NCBI RefSeq assembly: GCF_932526225.1 | Contig: NC_064038.1 | Coordinates: 11,097,070 to 11,161,069 of the forward strand | Origin: Nematostella vectensis | Taxonomy: Eukaryota > Cnidaria > Anthozoa > Actiniaria > Edwardsiidae | Direction of reading: 5' to 3' | Length of the DNA: 64,000 nucleotides | Part shown: positions 32,820-45,333 of the stretch, piece after piece | How the letters are laid out: the number at the start of each line of letters is the position of its first letter | Numbering within the stretch: the first letter of the stretch is position 1 | Translations under genes and position numbers: made by a program | The notes under the pieces: model-generated | The model's input: only the letters and a program-made list of their open reading frames with translations | Databases searched by the model: none | Told to the model about the DNA's origin: nothing

Positions 32820-32824
32820 CCTAA

Positions 32825-32967
32825 GTCTGATATTGTTCTAGTTTATTGTAGTATTGTGAGGCCTATCCTCGAATATGCATCTCCTGTCTGGGCTAACCTG
32901 CCAGATTATCTGTGCCTACTTGTAGAAAGTGTACAAGAATCTGCACTACCTATTATCTGCCCCGTAA
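32825..32967 (+). pseudogene. LINE fragment, middle part
   Basis: Encodes the stretch after the reverse transcriptase catalytic core (SIVRPILEYASPVWANLPDYL), continuing the fragment at 27607-28163 after the gypsy insertion. Interrupted at 32968 by a TIR element. Confidence 0.75.
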
Positions 32968-33626
32968 GGAAGCCCATGAGGGCCACTCAAGGTTTTCGTT
33001 AACAACATCTCACCTTTCGGTAACGACTTTGAACTATTTACGTCACGACAACTCACTTTGAGTGTCACGACAAAGCACTACTCCACATCTCCCTCACCAC
33101 CACCCTTACCTATACACCGTACCGATTTTCCCCCACCAACACAGCCATTAGCCATCTCCATACCACACCATATTATTATTATTTTTTTCTTTTTCACCTA
33201 CCCACCACACACTACCACAACCTATTCTATAGTCCCACTTTATCTTTTCACCACCCTCCACCACCTACTAGTCGAACCTATCCACCTTTTCACCGTAATT
33301 ATATTACTACCATCTCCACTCTACATTACCTTACTAGCCATCCTTCACCATCACCCTCCAACATCACCATACCATATTATCACATCCACCTCACTACCAC
33401 ACCACTTTAGGCCCCTACGTCTTGGTACGAATACCCGATCCAAACCAAAAAGTTTTGAGACACAAAGTGCGATATGGTGAACTAAACCTGCAATGTTTTA
33501 AGCGATAATCAAATAGTGCTTTGTCGTGACACTCAAAGTGAGTTGTCGTGACGCAAATAGTTCAAAGTCGTGACCGAAAGGTGAGATGTTGTTAACGAAA
33601 ACCTTGAGTGGCCCTCATGGGCTTCC
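32968..33626. mobile_element. 659-bp TIR element with about 110-bp inverted repeats
   Basis: The ends GGAAGCCCATGAGGGCCACT and the reverse complement at 33607-33626 open near-perfect inverted repeats of about 110 bp (32968-33078 and 33516-33626, two or three mismatches). Flanks read GTAA and GTAG, so a 3-bp duplication GTA is possible. The centre (33080-33410) is almost free of G on the plus strand and encodes nothing recognisable. It is a non-autonomous DNA transposon; superfamily not assigned. Confidence 0.88.
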
Positions 33627-33921
33627 GTAGTCCCGAGCTCTTATACGATATCGCCCTTGAGGACTGTAGCTTACAACAGCTGGATAAGCGCCGCAATATC
33701 ATCTCAAGCATACATTCGTCGGGTTTTCCTGAGCACCTGCTACTCCAGTACTCAAGGGTTGACCACGACTATGGGCTACGCTCGGGTTCAACTAGGTGTG
33801 AACGTCCGATTCCTAGGACTGAACGTCTTGCCTAATTATAAATTTCTGTTTGCTGACCACCCAAGTAATTTAGTCCTAGACTATGATAATGGGCAATAAA
33901 TTAATTATTATTATTATTTAT
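33627..33921 (+). pseudogene. LINE fragment, 3' end with (ATT)n tail
   Basis: Encodes the C-terminal LINE segment (PELLYDIALEDCSLQQLDKRR) and ends in AATTATTATTATTATTTA, a microsatellite tail of the kind found at 3' ends of CR1/L2-like LINEs. It completes the element broken up by the gypsy and TIR insertions. Confidence 0.65.
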
Positions 33922-35031
33922 GTGAAAAACCCAAGAGATACAATGCAGGGGAAAGCAGAGAATGTATTAACATTAAAAAGGCTTTTGACGAGGTTCAATA
34001 CAGGTGATTTGACAGCGATGGGGGAGGTATGAGTGGTAGAGAAGAGAAAGAGCTTGGGGAATGTTGTGGATCAAGAAGACATGGATCACAAAGAATAGAC
34101 AAAGAAGACTCAAACATTCAAAGACATCAGTGAGGGCATCAGACAATAGACTTCCAACATCATGCAAGGTCTTTAATTTACATGACATTTAATGATTGAT
34201 TTCTAGAAAGACAAGAACATTATACAAAAAAATTGCATATATGTCTATTTCACAGTGACCAGAACTGGGCCACTATAAATTGTGAAACATCCTGTGCAAG
34301 AGACTATAAATTTAAATATTTTTAACAAACCCAAGCTCTAGAAAAACATAAATAATATGCAGGGTTTAAAATAGCAGTGTCGGCTGGCGGCGATAGCCAG
34401 CTGTTTTCTGGTCTTTGCCCGCTCTTTTTTTCTGTATTCCCTTTTCATATTTTAAGTATGCAGGCTTTTTTCCCCACCAAAATCCACAAAGCAAAATCTA
34501 GAGATTTTGTCTGCTTGTTTTTTTGAAACAGCAAGCTTGACATTAGAAAATATATACAAAACCAGGGAAGTTGTTAAAGTTAGTTGACGTTCATGTTATA
34601 AGAACAATACCTTATTTCTCTGAGCAGAACATAATGTTCTAAACAGGGATGTTTTGTAACTAAGATTTTCAAGCATGTTTTGTTCTTGTGACAATTGCCT
34701 TTTTTCTTACTAGTTCTGATTTCTAAAACACTTAGCTAATATCAGGTATCTACAGTACATTTTACTATTCAATTAGCTGCTCAAGACTTGTACAACTCTC
34801 TTATGTAGAACAATAAAATGATTTCACAGCCTTAAATATCTCTCTGTCATTGACAATCCAACCAGACAGCAGATCCTGAGGCTCTTTACTACTTTAGTTC
34901 AACAGCAGCTCTAGGACAAGGTTGAAAAAACATAGCAGATACTGTTTCTATCTAGACTATCCAAGCATCAGTTGCTGTTATGCTCTTGTCCACCTGTGAT
35001 TTTTGACTTGCTGACAATGCTGCTATGTAAC
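33922..35031. other. Intergenic tract 3' of GOLM2
   Basis: AT-rich, no recognisable coding sequence; probably includes the 3' untranslated region of GOLM2 on the minus strand. Confidence 0.4.
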
Positions 35032-38000
35032 TCAGTTACCACGCTGAAACCAAACACAGGAATATATAAATGTTATTTTTTCTCTATGCACACAGTATGC
35101 AGTGTAGCATACATAATAATTATTGTTTTGTTTTAGTGGGAATATAGAGCAAGGTACACATAATGGTTTGATCATTCAGAAGTGCTTATTCTGTGTGATC
35201 AATTGGCTATACCGTACTACTATACAGAGATTAATAGAACCATAACAGATATAAAGATACGCCAATGTTTCAGAGTAAGAAGGACTGAAATTAAAGTAAA
35301 AAAAACATTGATATTTTGCGACTTTTTTCTGGTTGTATCATTTCTTGCTTCTAAAAACAAATCATGGGACCCCACATGAAACAGATAGCATGGCAGTATT
35401 CCACAGCATACCTTTGGTTGCTGGCGCAGTCCACGCTCCCTGTTCTGTTTCTGCAACACCTTTTCATTCATTATCCCTTGTCGTGATAAGCTCTGGAATC
35501 TTAGAGGCTTTATCTTTAGGGGTTGTGGCTTAACTCCTTCAATATTTTCCTGGGATTTAACCTCATTGATCTTACTATCTCTACCATCTGCATCCTCGCC
35601 ATCTTCTTTAACCTCTAGTCCTTTGTTATGTGTATCATCCAGGTCTTCAATGGTCTTCTTTTTCTCTTCATTGTGATCCATGTCTTCTTGTTCCACAGTG
35701 TTCTCCAAGTCACCTATTGTCTTCTTCTTTCCTGTGATCTTCTGCTCAACTTCACTCTCTTGTTTCTTGGCATTATCAGGTTTATTTACTAGTTGGGCTG
35801 ACTTTGCATCTCCATTCTGAACATCACTATCTGCCTCTGTCGTAGGCGATGTTGGTTTAGCCTGGGTGACTGGACTTGCTGTCTGTGATTTGTTTGTTGG
35901 TGTTATTGCAATTGTCTGGTTGGCTTTAACAACATCATTGCTGGCATTATTAGCTAATTGGCCTTGTAGATTATTCTGGGTCTGTTGGGGGACCTTATTT
36001 CTTGCATTTTCTTGGGATTCTGTAAGTCAATAGCAAAACATATTACTGTCAATTTATAAATATTTAAAAAAGTTTAGAAAAGTTTGGTTCCAGGTTATCA
36101 CATTTGGCATGGTAGGAGAACACAGCCATAACAAAATCATTAATAATGATAAGCACCAAGTGGTTTTATTTGCCTAGAAACAGCATTAGCCAAAATTATT
36201 GTATGTCAAGCTTTGTAAATGGCAGCATACTATTGCATTCAGTAACACATTGTTAGGGTTAGGCCAAAAAGTATCACATTCATTAACACATAACTAGGAT
36301 TCAACCATTTTTAAGTATCACTAACACATCGTTATGGTTAAGCCAAAAAGAATCACATTTATTTACACATAATTAGGGTTAAGTATCACTAACACATCGT
36401 TATGGTTAAGCCAAAAAGTATCACATTCAAACACATAATTAGGCACATGGTTAGGGCAAGGGAGCACGGCAGAATGTCTTCTTTTTGAACACGTGATTGA
36501 TATTATTACAAAAATAAACCACTCTATGCAACCCATCATGTGTGTTTGTTTTGTAAGGGGAGATATCATTTGCGCTGTTGGGGGTGTTGGGCTCGCATTA
36601 TTAAGTGGATTTTGTTTGTCAACAGGGTCTTTGTTCGTTTCATCGGTTATAGACCGCCCAAGGATATCAGATACGCAATAGTGTTGGCATGAAGTGCATT
36701 GCGAGCTTCGGAGAGGCGTAACTCTCTACCCTCTGAAAGGATTCGGGTGTAATACAAACAAAGACCCTGTTGAAAAAATAATCCACTTCATAATCCGAGA
36801 CCCACACCCCCAACAGGCGCAACTGATATCTCCACTTACAAAACACACATGACGGGTTGCATAACAATGTGGTTTATTTTTGTTGTAAACGAAACACCTT
36901 CTGCCGTGCTCCCTTGGTTAGGGTAAGGCCTTATAACATCACAATACAAAACACATGGTTAGGGTGTTATGCTTTACAGTAAGAACAAGCCTTACATACA
37001 ATATATGAAGTGTGTACAAATGTCCTGTATTTCACATACATATCAGATCAGTAATACAACTACTGTAGATCTTTAATTAATTTCTTATTAACTTTAATTT
37101 CTTTGAACTGAATTTTTTTTCAAAATTTATATTATAAGGAATTACGAGCCATTATTATGTGATTTCTCTCAATCAATAAACGTTGGCTTGAAATCCTGCT
37201 TATTTAAAGAAAATATCACCACAGCAGCACTCACACATATAACCAAAACCTGGAATCTCATTACAATGCAAGACCAGAATCTCATTACAATGCAAGACCA
37301 GAATCTCATTACAATGCAAGACCAGAATCTCATTACAATGCAAGACCAGAATCGAGTGGCCGCCATCTTGTTTTGTTCTGGCCACGCGAAAGCTGGAAAG
37401 AGCGCAAAGCGCGAGGGGGAGGGGGAGGGGAAGAGAAGGAAAGTCCTCACGTTTTGTCACTCGCGCCAAGCTAGCGCGGCCAAAAACAAGATGGTAACCA
37501 GTACTCAATGCATAGCGAAAAAAACACCGGGTAAACGTTCTTACCAGGTTGTATTGTTTTCTTAACGCTCCTATCTTGTGCCGATACTGGTCTCTGTGAT
37601 GATAGTTTTTTATAGCACTCATCTCTGAGAATAAACATAACACATTAAGTACAATAATGTAGGTATTTTTTTACTGCTGCTTAAAGAAAGAGTTAAATGT
37701 AAAAGTGGGCCAATCATGACTAGTTGCAATATTCATTTTTCTTTAATACAGTCATACTGTACTGTCTGAAATCAAAATTGATCACAAAATGAGTCTCTGA
37801 AATTTCAATAAAGTCTTTCATCCAAAATGTTTGTATAGATGGAAAATGTACATACCTTTCTTTGATTGTTTCATTCATTTTTTTCAGCAATTCTTGATAA
37901 TTGTTTTTAAGTGACTTGTATCCTTCCATGAGTTTCTTAGCTTTTCCTAAATAAAAGAAGAAACGAATGCAAGCATAAGGACCACACTACACAGAGTAAA

Positions 38001-40749
38001 ATAACATGGCTGTATCTAGAGAATTTTGTAGTGTTGGCAAGCCTCAGTCACTCCATTTGCTAACAAGGGCAGATATCGTTTTTGTACATAATGTTAATTG
38101 TAAAAAAACAGTCACCCTTGGTATCCATATAACTTAAGAAATTGGAATACTTTCTAAACTAGAGTGCTTTTTTCAAACACAAAAGCTTGGTTGCAGTATT
38201 ATAAGACTTTCAGATTCTCAGTATCTATTGCCATTTTTTCACTATTGTTATTTATTTATTTATTTATTTAAAGGCTTCCGTTACCACATGACGAGGGGGT
38301 TACTAATGGACATGAGGTCCCGGCAGGGCAAACCTCGGTGCGGGCTAGCGCTTGCCACTTCGCAAAATGCGAATTTCTTCCCCATGTTGGAAATTCTATT
38401 GCTAACTACAATCACCATTGTGGCGAATGCATATTTCGTTAGATTTTGTGGTTTGGGTGCAAAATCATTTTTAATGTCAAAAACGCATTTTTCCTGAAAT
38501 TTCATTAAACAAGGAAAAAGGGAAGGGAAGAAAAGGGAAACAAAATGGAAAGGCTATTGAATTTTGTGATATTAAAGTTCATAGGAATAGGATTTCTTGG
38601 GGCTTAAATGCCGTAAAATTAAAGAGACCAAAGATATTTTGATTAAATTGTTCGCTAAAGCTTCTCGGTTGTGGCTAATTTTCCTTATCAGTGTGGCTAA
38701 TTTTTTAGGCTTAACATTAGTTACAGTGGCTTGTGCCTTCAAGATCCTAACGCACGCAGAACAAACCCTGTCACACTACACATGGTACCCACACCATGCA
38801 CTGAATAACACCTATTTTGAAAGAAACAGCAAACAGTGAATAGATACTGTAATGGAAGTTATGTTACTAATAGAAACTGTGGATCTCATATTTCTTTGCC
38901 AAATACAGATTATCAACTGATTTGGAGGCTTCTCTGTTATAGCCAGATTCGTTGTCGTGCGCCTTGGTGAATCCAGCGCCCTTGTCTAATTTTGGAAAAG
39001 CATGCAGTCAATCAACCACCTAAACCAATCAATGGCTATTGGACAGTGCTGAAAAACGCAAAACTAGTTCCAGTACCGGGCGGTTAAACCATCATTTTTG
39101 TTTTGAAATGGCGGCGTTTTACCAGCGAACTGTCACATTTTGGCGAATGCAGAAAACTGCACAAAGCAATGGGAATTGATTGGTCATGGTGGCATGGTTG
39201 ACTACGCGCTATTCTCAGATGAGAAATGGATTTGAATTCTCTGTTGTTGCGCAACAATGAATTTGGCTATGAAAAAGCTTATCTACATATTTTAATTTAA
39301 TAACAGATAACACATAAAAATATAAATAAAAAACTGACTTTCGAGCTTAGCGAAGATAAATCATTAGATATTTGGGTAGGGTTTTTTTTTAAATAATCCA
39401 GTTTTTATCCCCTCCCCACTTTCAAATATCTGATTGTTTATCTCTTATTTAACAAATAGATCTCAATTTTGCATGCATCTGTCCTCTGATAGATGCACAG
39501 AACTAACGGAACTCAACTGGGTCTTGTTGCTTACTTATTTGTTCATGACATGCTGTTCATGACACACGAAATAATAAGATCTATTTGTTTATTCAACAGT
39601 TATAAATGTTTTCTTACTTTACAAATCTAGGTTTGGGACTAGTGTGCGCATGCTGATGGCAAAGATGCATGTGTTTTCTAATCCCACATGGACTCTTGAC
39701 CAATCAGAGCGTGCGACTTACGTTGTTAAACATTTTGTATAAAACAGTTTATTCACCTTGCATAATGTCAAGCTTTGATGACGTATGGTTAATACTTTGA
39801 CGAAGCAGGGAAACTTCAGTCTTGTATTTTCCCTGTAAATCCAAATATTTATTACTGAAAAGTTTAGCAAGGCTTTAATTTGAAGCCTTAGGCACAGGTT
39901 ATAAATTCATCATAGCTTTCACATATATATAAATGATATTTTTTTTGTTTATAAAGGTCTTCGATCACTTCTCAAACCAACCAAGTGTATAATTTTTGCT
40001 AAAAATTCAAACTGCCCTGATACACTCTATCAATTCTAAAGAAAATGCAAATCGTATGCTTGCCGGCAGGTTGATGAATTTGTGTCAAAACCGAGTAAAA
40101 ACTCATAAATAAAGAAATAAATATTTTCATAGATAGATTTCATTGCTATGGTAGCAAAGTAGAAGAGAATACTGCAAAAGTAGTCAAGAACAGCTTAGAG
40201 GAGGAAAATGCATCATCTAGCAGAGGATAAGAACAGCTATAATATATGTTCATGCAAAAATCGAGATAATCTCTATGATATGTTTTCCTCAGGGCAAAAA
40301 GCAACTGTCCTGACAAATTTTTATGTTATAAGTTATATATTGATTGAAAGCAGTTTTACTGTCTGACTCACCCCTTCTTTCTGCAACCCCGTGAGTTTCG
40401 CGTTTTGTTGTCGAACTTCAATTTCCATACTCTTAACCTTTTTCTCAAGGACACTTTTCTTCCCTTCAACCTCTTTAGCAGCCGATTCAAACTTTTCCTT
40501 TTCGCTTGAAAGATCTGTAATTTGGCTTAACAATGTCGCCGATTTCTTCTCTATGCTGATTTTCTTGCCAGCCAAACTTCGAATTTTTTGTTGCAGCATA
40601 ACATGATCTCTCAAGAGTTTGCTGTTTCTAGAAGAAACACTCCAGTAGCTATATAACAATACAACTATGACCACGACTAGTATTATCTGGAGAAAGGACG
40701 GAGCCCCGGTTCTGACACCGGCTCGTGTTTTCGTTGTGGTAGACGCCAT
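35032..40749 (-). CDS. golm2: Golgi membrane protein GOLM2/GOLM1 family, 6 exons
   Basis: Exons in coding order: 40749-40372, 39832-39757, 37946-37856, 37624-37545, 36019-35412, and probably 35043-35032 (Arg-Gly-Asn-stop). All phases join, giving 414 residues; human GOLM2 has 433. The protein is a type II membrane protein: short cytosolic N-terminus (about 1-18), one membrane segment (about 19-38, FLQIILVVVIVVLLYSYW) followed by SVSSRNSKLL, matching the YWS-SSR motif after the membrane segment in this family. Then comes a coiled coil (about 40-195, with RDECYKKL near the end) and a long acidic, disordered luminal tail from exon 5 (about 205-410). The family acts in Golgi glycosyltransferase sorting and recycling. 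The tiny last exon is the weakest part. Introns carry several repeats and a foldback element. Confidence 0.82.
36235..36455. repeat. Tandem repeats of 60-80 bp with TTAGGGTT-like words
   Basis: Three to four diverged units of CATCGTTATGGTTAAGCCAAAAAGTATCACATT and ACACATAATTAGGGTTAAG. In a GOLM2 intron, next to the foldback element. Confidence 0.7.
36460..36913. mobile_element. Foldback element with roughly 180-bp inverted arms
   Basis: GGGAGCACGGCAGAA at 36460 is mirrored by TTCTGCCGTGCTCCC ending at 36913. The arms (about 36460-36640 and 36745-36913) share AATAAACCAC, ATGCAACCC.TCATGTGTGTTT and CAACAGGGTCTTTGTT, diverged by perhaps 15-20 percent. Little unique sequence lies between them. 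Non-autonomous DNA element in a GOLM2 intron. Confidence 0.8.
37253..37355. repeat. 24-bp tandem repeat, four copies
   Basis: AATCTCATTACAATGCAAGACCAG repeats head to tail without visible mismatch in a GOLM2 intron, immediately before a CpG-rich patch (37356-37480). Confidence 0.9.
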
Positions 40750-40850
40750 CTTGGATTGACTGTGGGACTGGATGACGTCCCAGGATGCAGCTCGCACCGA
40801 GACCTGCCGCGTCACAACAACAGCCAGGCGGGAAAAAGCACATGGCGCGC

Positions 40851-40953
40851 GTTTACTACCTGGTGGGTAACAGAGGCTCCGAGCTTCGCGGCGACAACGA
40901 TTCGAGCAAAGCGAAGCTCGAAGCCTCTGGTACCTCTGGTTTCCAGGGTAAAC
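40851..40953. mobile_element. Small foldback MITE upstream of GOLM2
   Basis: GTTTACTACCTGG...CAGAGGCTCCGAGCTTCGC is mirrored by GCGAAGCTCGAAGCCTCTGG...CCAGGGTAAAC, giving a hairpin of about 100 nt with a 20-nt loop. It lies about 100 bp upstream of the GOLM2 start codon, so it may sit in or next to the promoter. Related wording (CCCTGGGTACCAGAG) occurs at 50938. Confidence 0.75.
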
Positions 40954-40989
40954 GCATAACTGGGCAAACACGCTAAACTGTCATAGTCA

Positions 40990-42070
40990 AGTTGATGCCA
41001 TCTTACTTTATTTTAATAAAGCCTTCGATAAGGTATCTCACCCTAAACCTTCCCACAAATTACATTACTATGGTATAACGGGAAAAACCCTGGGGTTGGC
41101 CGCAATTCCCCTGTGAACGCGCCTGGTTTGTAGCAGTTGACGGCTCCCACACCAGTCAGGTCCCAGTCACATCGGATGTACCCGAGGGAACAGTGCTCGG
41201 TCCTATGTTATTCCTCGCTTACATCAATGATCTAGTTGAACAATTCAGCTCGGACATACGTCTTTACGCGGATGACACAGAAATACAGAAACATTTGCAC
41301 TCAAGCTGATCATGCCTTCCCCAAGACCTCTCAACTTGGAAGCCTGGGCAAATGCATGGCAGATGCAATTTAATCCATATCTAATGCCGACTACTTTCCA
41401 TCTCAGACAAAAGGAGCAGCAGCTACCAACCTATACCTTGGACACCCAGCCATTTCATGAATCTGACGAGCACGACTACCTTGGTGTCCGATGTACCAGT
41501 GACCTTCGCTTGAGCAGGCACTGCTCCCAAATCTCCACAAAAGAGAATAAGATCCTCGGCCTTTTGCGTAGGACGCTAAAACATGCTCACATCGCGTGAG
41601 AGAACGCGCCTACACCAGCATGGTTAGGCCTATTCTTGAATATGCTGTCCCGGCATGGAGCCCTCACACAGACAAAGATGTCCAGAAGTTGATAGAGCAA
41701 GTCTAAGAGTGCGCCGCGCACTTCGTTACCAGCACCTGGTACCACCACCCTGAAGCAAGCACCTACGAACTTGTGCCATCTCTTAATTGGGACACCCTAG
41801 AAGTGCATGTTCTCGCCGTGTATCCTGTCCAATCCAAGAAACCCTTACCAATATAGGCAGATGCAATCCAGTATTCTAGCGCATACTTATTCTTTTTTTC
41901 CCTAGATCTGATACGTTATCCATCCTGCTACCCTCTGAGGAAAAGTGGGCGCTCTATCTTTAGCTTCCTTAAGTCAAGCGCCTTGCCAGCACTTAGATCC
42001 TTTCAGATCCCTGGCCACCTGCGACTTCTTTACACTCGTCTTCACACTCGTCGCACATATAAGCGTTAAG
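40990..42070 (+). pseudogene. Decayed LINE (reverse transcriptase remnants)
   Basis: Broken frames carry NKAFDKVSHP, EGTVLGPMLFLAYINDLVEQF, RLYADDTEIQ and later SMVRPILEYAVPAWSP: the usual order of a jockey/CR1-type reverse transcriptase and its C-terminus. Several frameshifts and stops separate them. It differs in sequence from the LINE at 27.6-33.9 kb, so it is another family or an older copy. Confidence 0.75.
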
Positions 42071-42350
42071 CTACAGTAGGTAAAAATTTATTTAAGTATT
42101 TATCACAATAGTGAAAACCCTGAAAAATGTAATAAAGAATTGCGAGAGATTACTTCGGGACGGGCCGAGCATTTGATAACTAAGGTATAATATTTCTGAT
42201 ATTTTTTTCCTACGCGATTTTTTTTTTCTTCGCGCCGAAAGGACAAATATTGAAACGACAGCAATGCATTCTGGGAAGAATGAGTTGGCCCCTTTTCAAG
42301 TGTAACGTCATCAAGTGGCTGTCAGCCTAATATTATGATAAGACGATTAT

Positions 42351-42357
42351 TATATAA
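42351..42357 (+). promoter_or_regulatory. TATA box of the ubiquitin-fusion gene
   Basis: TATATAA lies 92 bp upstream of the start codon, with a cAMP-response-like AACGTCATCA at 42304. Position and context fit a focused promoter. Confidence 0.6.
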
Positions 42358-42403
42358 ACGCCTGGCTACTCACAAGTTCTTCCTTCTGAGAATCACAATA
42401 TAA

Positions 42404-42892
<489 letters not shown>

Positions 42893-42954
42893 ATTAAACG
42901 TAACTAAACTATCGTTAAGCTCTACAAGTATGTAAGGGAAAACATAAATCTAAT

Positions 42955-43487
42955 TTTAATCTTCAGCTGACATGGAACAATCCCGTCAGCTGATCCTACA
43001 CTGGATCATGGACGGAAACATGCTTAGCACTGTGAGTGGAAAGAAAAATAGACTTACCGTTGTGATTAAAACAGAATTATAAATTTGATTAATTTAAACT
43101 TGAATTAGATCTATAGACAGCGGCTTTCACGGGCGGACAACCGGATAAGTATTGTGAATGTCATTTTAAAATAAATTACGAATAGCAGCAATGATGCGTT
43201 TTTTCTTTCGAATTGCGTTACGATAATTTTAATCTTCAGCTGACATGGAACAATCCCGTCAGTTGATCCTAAACTGGATCATGGACGGAAACATGCTTAG
43301 CACTGTAAGTGGAAAGAAAAATAGATTTACCTTTGTGATCAAAACAGAATTATAAATTTGATTAATTTAAATTTGAATTAGATCTATAGACAGCGGCTTT
43401 CACGGGCGGACAACCCGATAAGTATTGTGAATGTCATTTTAAAATAAATTACGAATAGCAGCAATGATGCGTTTTTTTTTCGACATG
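42955..43487. repeat. Direct duplication of about 260 bp, period 273, with an exon-like cassette
   Basis: The region from about 42955 to 43212 recurs at about 43228-43487 with few changes. Each copy contains TTTTAATCTTCAG, a 65-bp exon-like body (42967-43031 and 43240-43304) with ATG and 20 open codons (MEQSRQLIL(H/N)WIMDGN), and a donor (GTGAGT or GTAAGT). The first copy also has a 9-bp inverted repeat TCAGCTGAC/GTCAGCTGA. Whether it is spliced into any transcript is unknown. Confidence 0.8.
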
Positions 43488-43489
43488 CG

Positions 43490-45328
43490 TTGATATTGTT
43501 TTCATTTGTGTTTTTTTTTCAGTATTACGAATTACTCATGTGCAATGACTTTTTTTGCACTAACCAAAAGACAATCTTTAACAACTACAACCTTTAACTT
43601 TCACCCCTAAATTACCCCTCCCCTAGGAAAAAGAGAGAACTCCTTTTTTTAAAAGAACCAGCCTTATAGCAGCAAAGTATTATTGCTTTGTTAGTCTGAT
43701 TCGTTCTCTAAAACGCAGACTTTAATTATTTTATAATAACAACCTGCCTTAGATATCATTAGTATTAATCATTTGTATAATTATCTTCCTAAAAGTCATT
43801 GGGCATTATATTTTTATATGCAATTAAATTTAAGAAACTTAATAAGAACATCTTAGCCTTAAAATACTCCAAACATAAGAACGTTCTAATAAAATAAACA
43901 TTCTCGTGACCTGCCGTTTGAGCTCTGACGAGGAGCAACGGATTATTTTAGCAAACTGCTTGCTCGTCGTTTTCCTTGGAATTCCGCCATCTTCCCATAC
44001 TTCCATTCCCCTCCCCCTCCCCCTACCTTAATAATGCTCTTAACAACTCGACCGTTAGAGATCTCCCCAAAGGAATAAATTGTCTGCTTAGAGGGAAAAC
44101 ACAACCCCCGCACCTCAACCCATCCCTCTTTCCTAAGGCTCCCGAATGGTCTTTGGCGAGCACCCCCGTTTTTTATGCGAGACCAAGCATTTTTAGTTTT
44201 TTTGATTGAGAGCATTCGAGCACAACAAAAAAATACAATGCGAACACGGCGGAAAAATTTGCGCGAGCATGCGAACGTTAGCCGAAAACTGCGAGCACAT
44301 CGAAATTTCGGGGACCATTAGGGGGCCTTTCTCTTCTTCACTCCTCTCCTTGTTTACAGCCCTAGCTACGAGCTTGTTTCATTGTAATTGACCTTCAGTT
44401 ATTTTTTTCTTTATTAACTACAACAAAATGCACTTTTACCAGAAGTTTCATATTTTTAATCAAGTTCAACCGCTTTCTTAATTAAATATCGTACTGTCAC
44501 ACGGGAAAATATGCGCAGGGTGTCGGGGCTACGCTACTACTTGCTACGCGGGAAATTAATACTAGGTGATGTGTTTCGCTATTTTTATATACCGCCAACT
44601 TATGCCGGGGGTTAATGATGCGTTTTGTTTAGTTATGAGTCAACGGGAATTGGCCACTCCCCAATTGTAGGCGGGTCCATATTGTTTTCAAGATATTCGT
44701 GAATCGTAAATCGAGCACCTATGCCCGTTCCGTATTCATCAACCACCGGTAGAAAGCTGGTTTTGACTTCGGGAGCAGGTAACTCTAGGTATCGTCTAGG
44801 TCTAGCGAAATTCTGGTATAGCCAGAATTGGTATTAAGGAAGTAAGTGCAAAAATGATTGGAATGTTGTCAATCATTGTGGTCACGCATGAAGATTGTCA
44901 TGCGCACTAGCTTGGCAAGCATGAAGTGCGTTATTTCCGAAGTCAACAATAATCGTATAATCATTATGTAGGTCACGGCAAGTTCAAGCGTAACCCACTG
45001 GCATGCCTGTGTTGGATTGTCGTTCTTCGAACAATTGGCCGAGAACCTTTATCCAAACGAAACGAAACGTTTTTCGGGGTGTCAGTGAAGGTCTCTTGTT
45101 TGGGCTTGCCGTCATTAGAGAGCATACCAAAGGGATGTGGTACGATATAACCCCATCTTCATCTTAAAATTACTTGTGTAGAGTAGCGTTTGTAACAGCG
45201 ACCAAGTAAACCCGGTACCGTCCCCACATCTCGTCTCTGACGTTTGTTACAGTACTCTTGTTTTATGTAATTTTAAAGCTTTAATAAACTCAACAATCAA
45301 CGCGAAATCAATTATTTATTTATTTCTA
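43490..45328. other. Gene-poor tract
   Basis: AT-rich, with only short open frames lacking domains. Scattered pyrimidine tracts. I see no supported gene. Confidence 0.4.
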
Positions 45329-45333
45329 TTAAC

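Larger units (their letters stand above)
28159..32824 (-). mobile_element. Complete Ty3/gypsy LTR retrotransposon inserted in a LINE
   Basis: The element runs 28164-32819 between CCTAA duplications, with identical 146-bp LTRs, a primer binding site, one uninterrupted gag-pol frame and a polypurine tract. The single gag-pol frame, short LTRs and gag zinc knuckles recall the Mag-like branch, but that placement is inference. No envelope-like frame is visible. Removing one CCTAA copy restores continuity of the surrounding LINE reading, which confirms the borders. Confidence 0.93.

Noticed and set aside
35412-36019. GOLM2 exon 5 as a separate gene starting near 35708
   Set aside because: The frame is continuous with the upstream coiled-coil exons and has a proper acceptor at 36020-36021.
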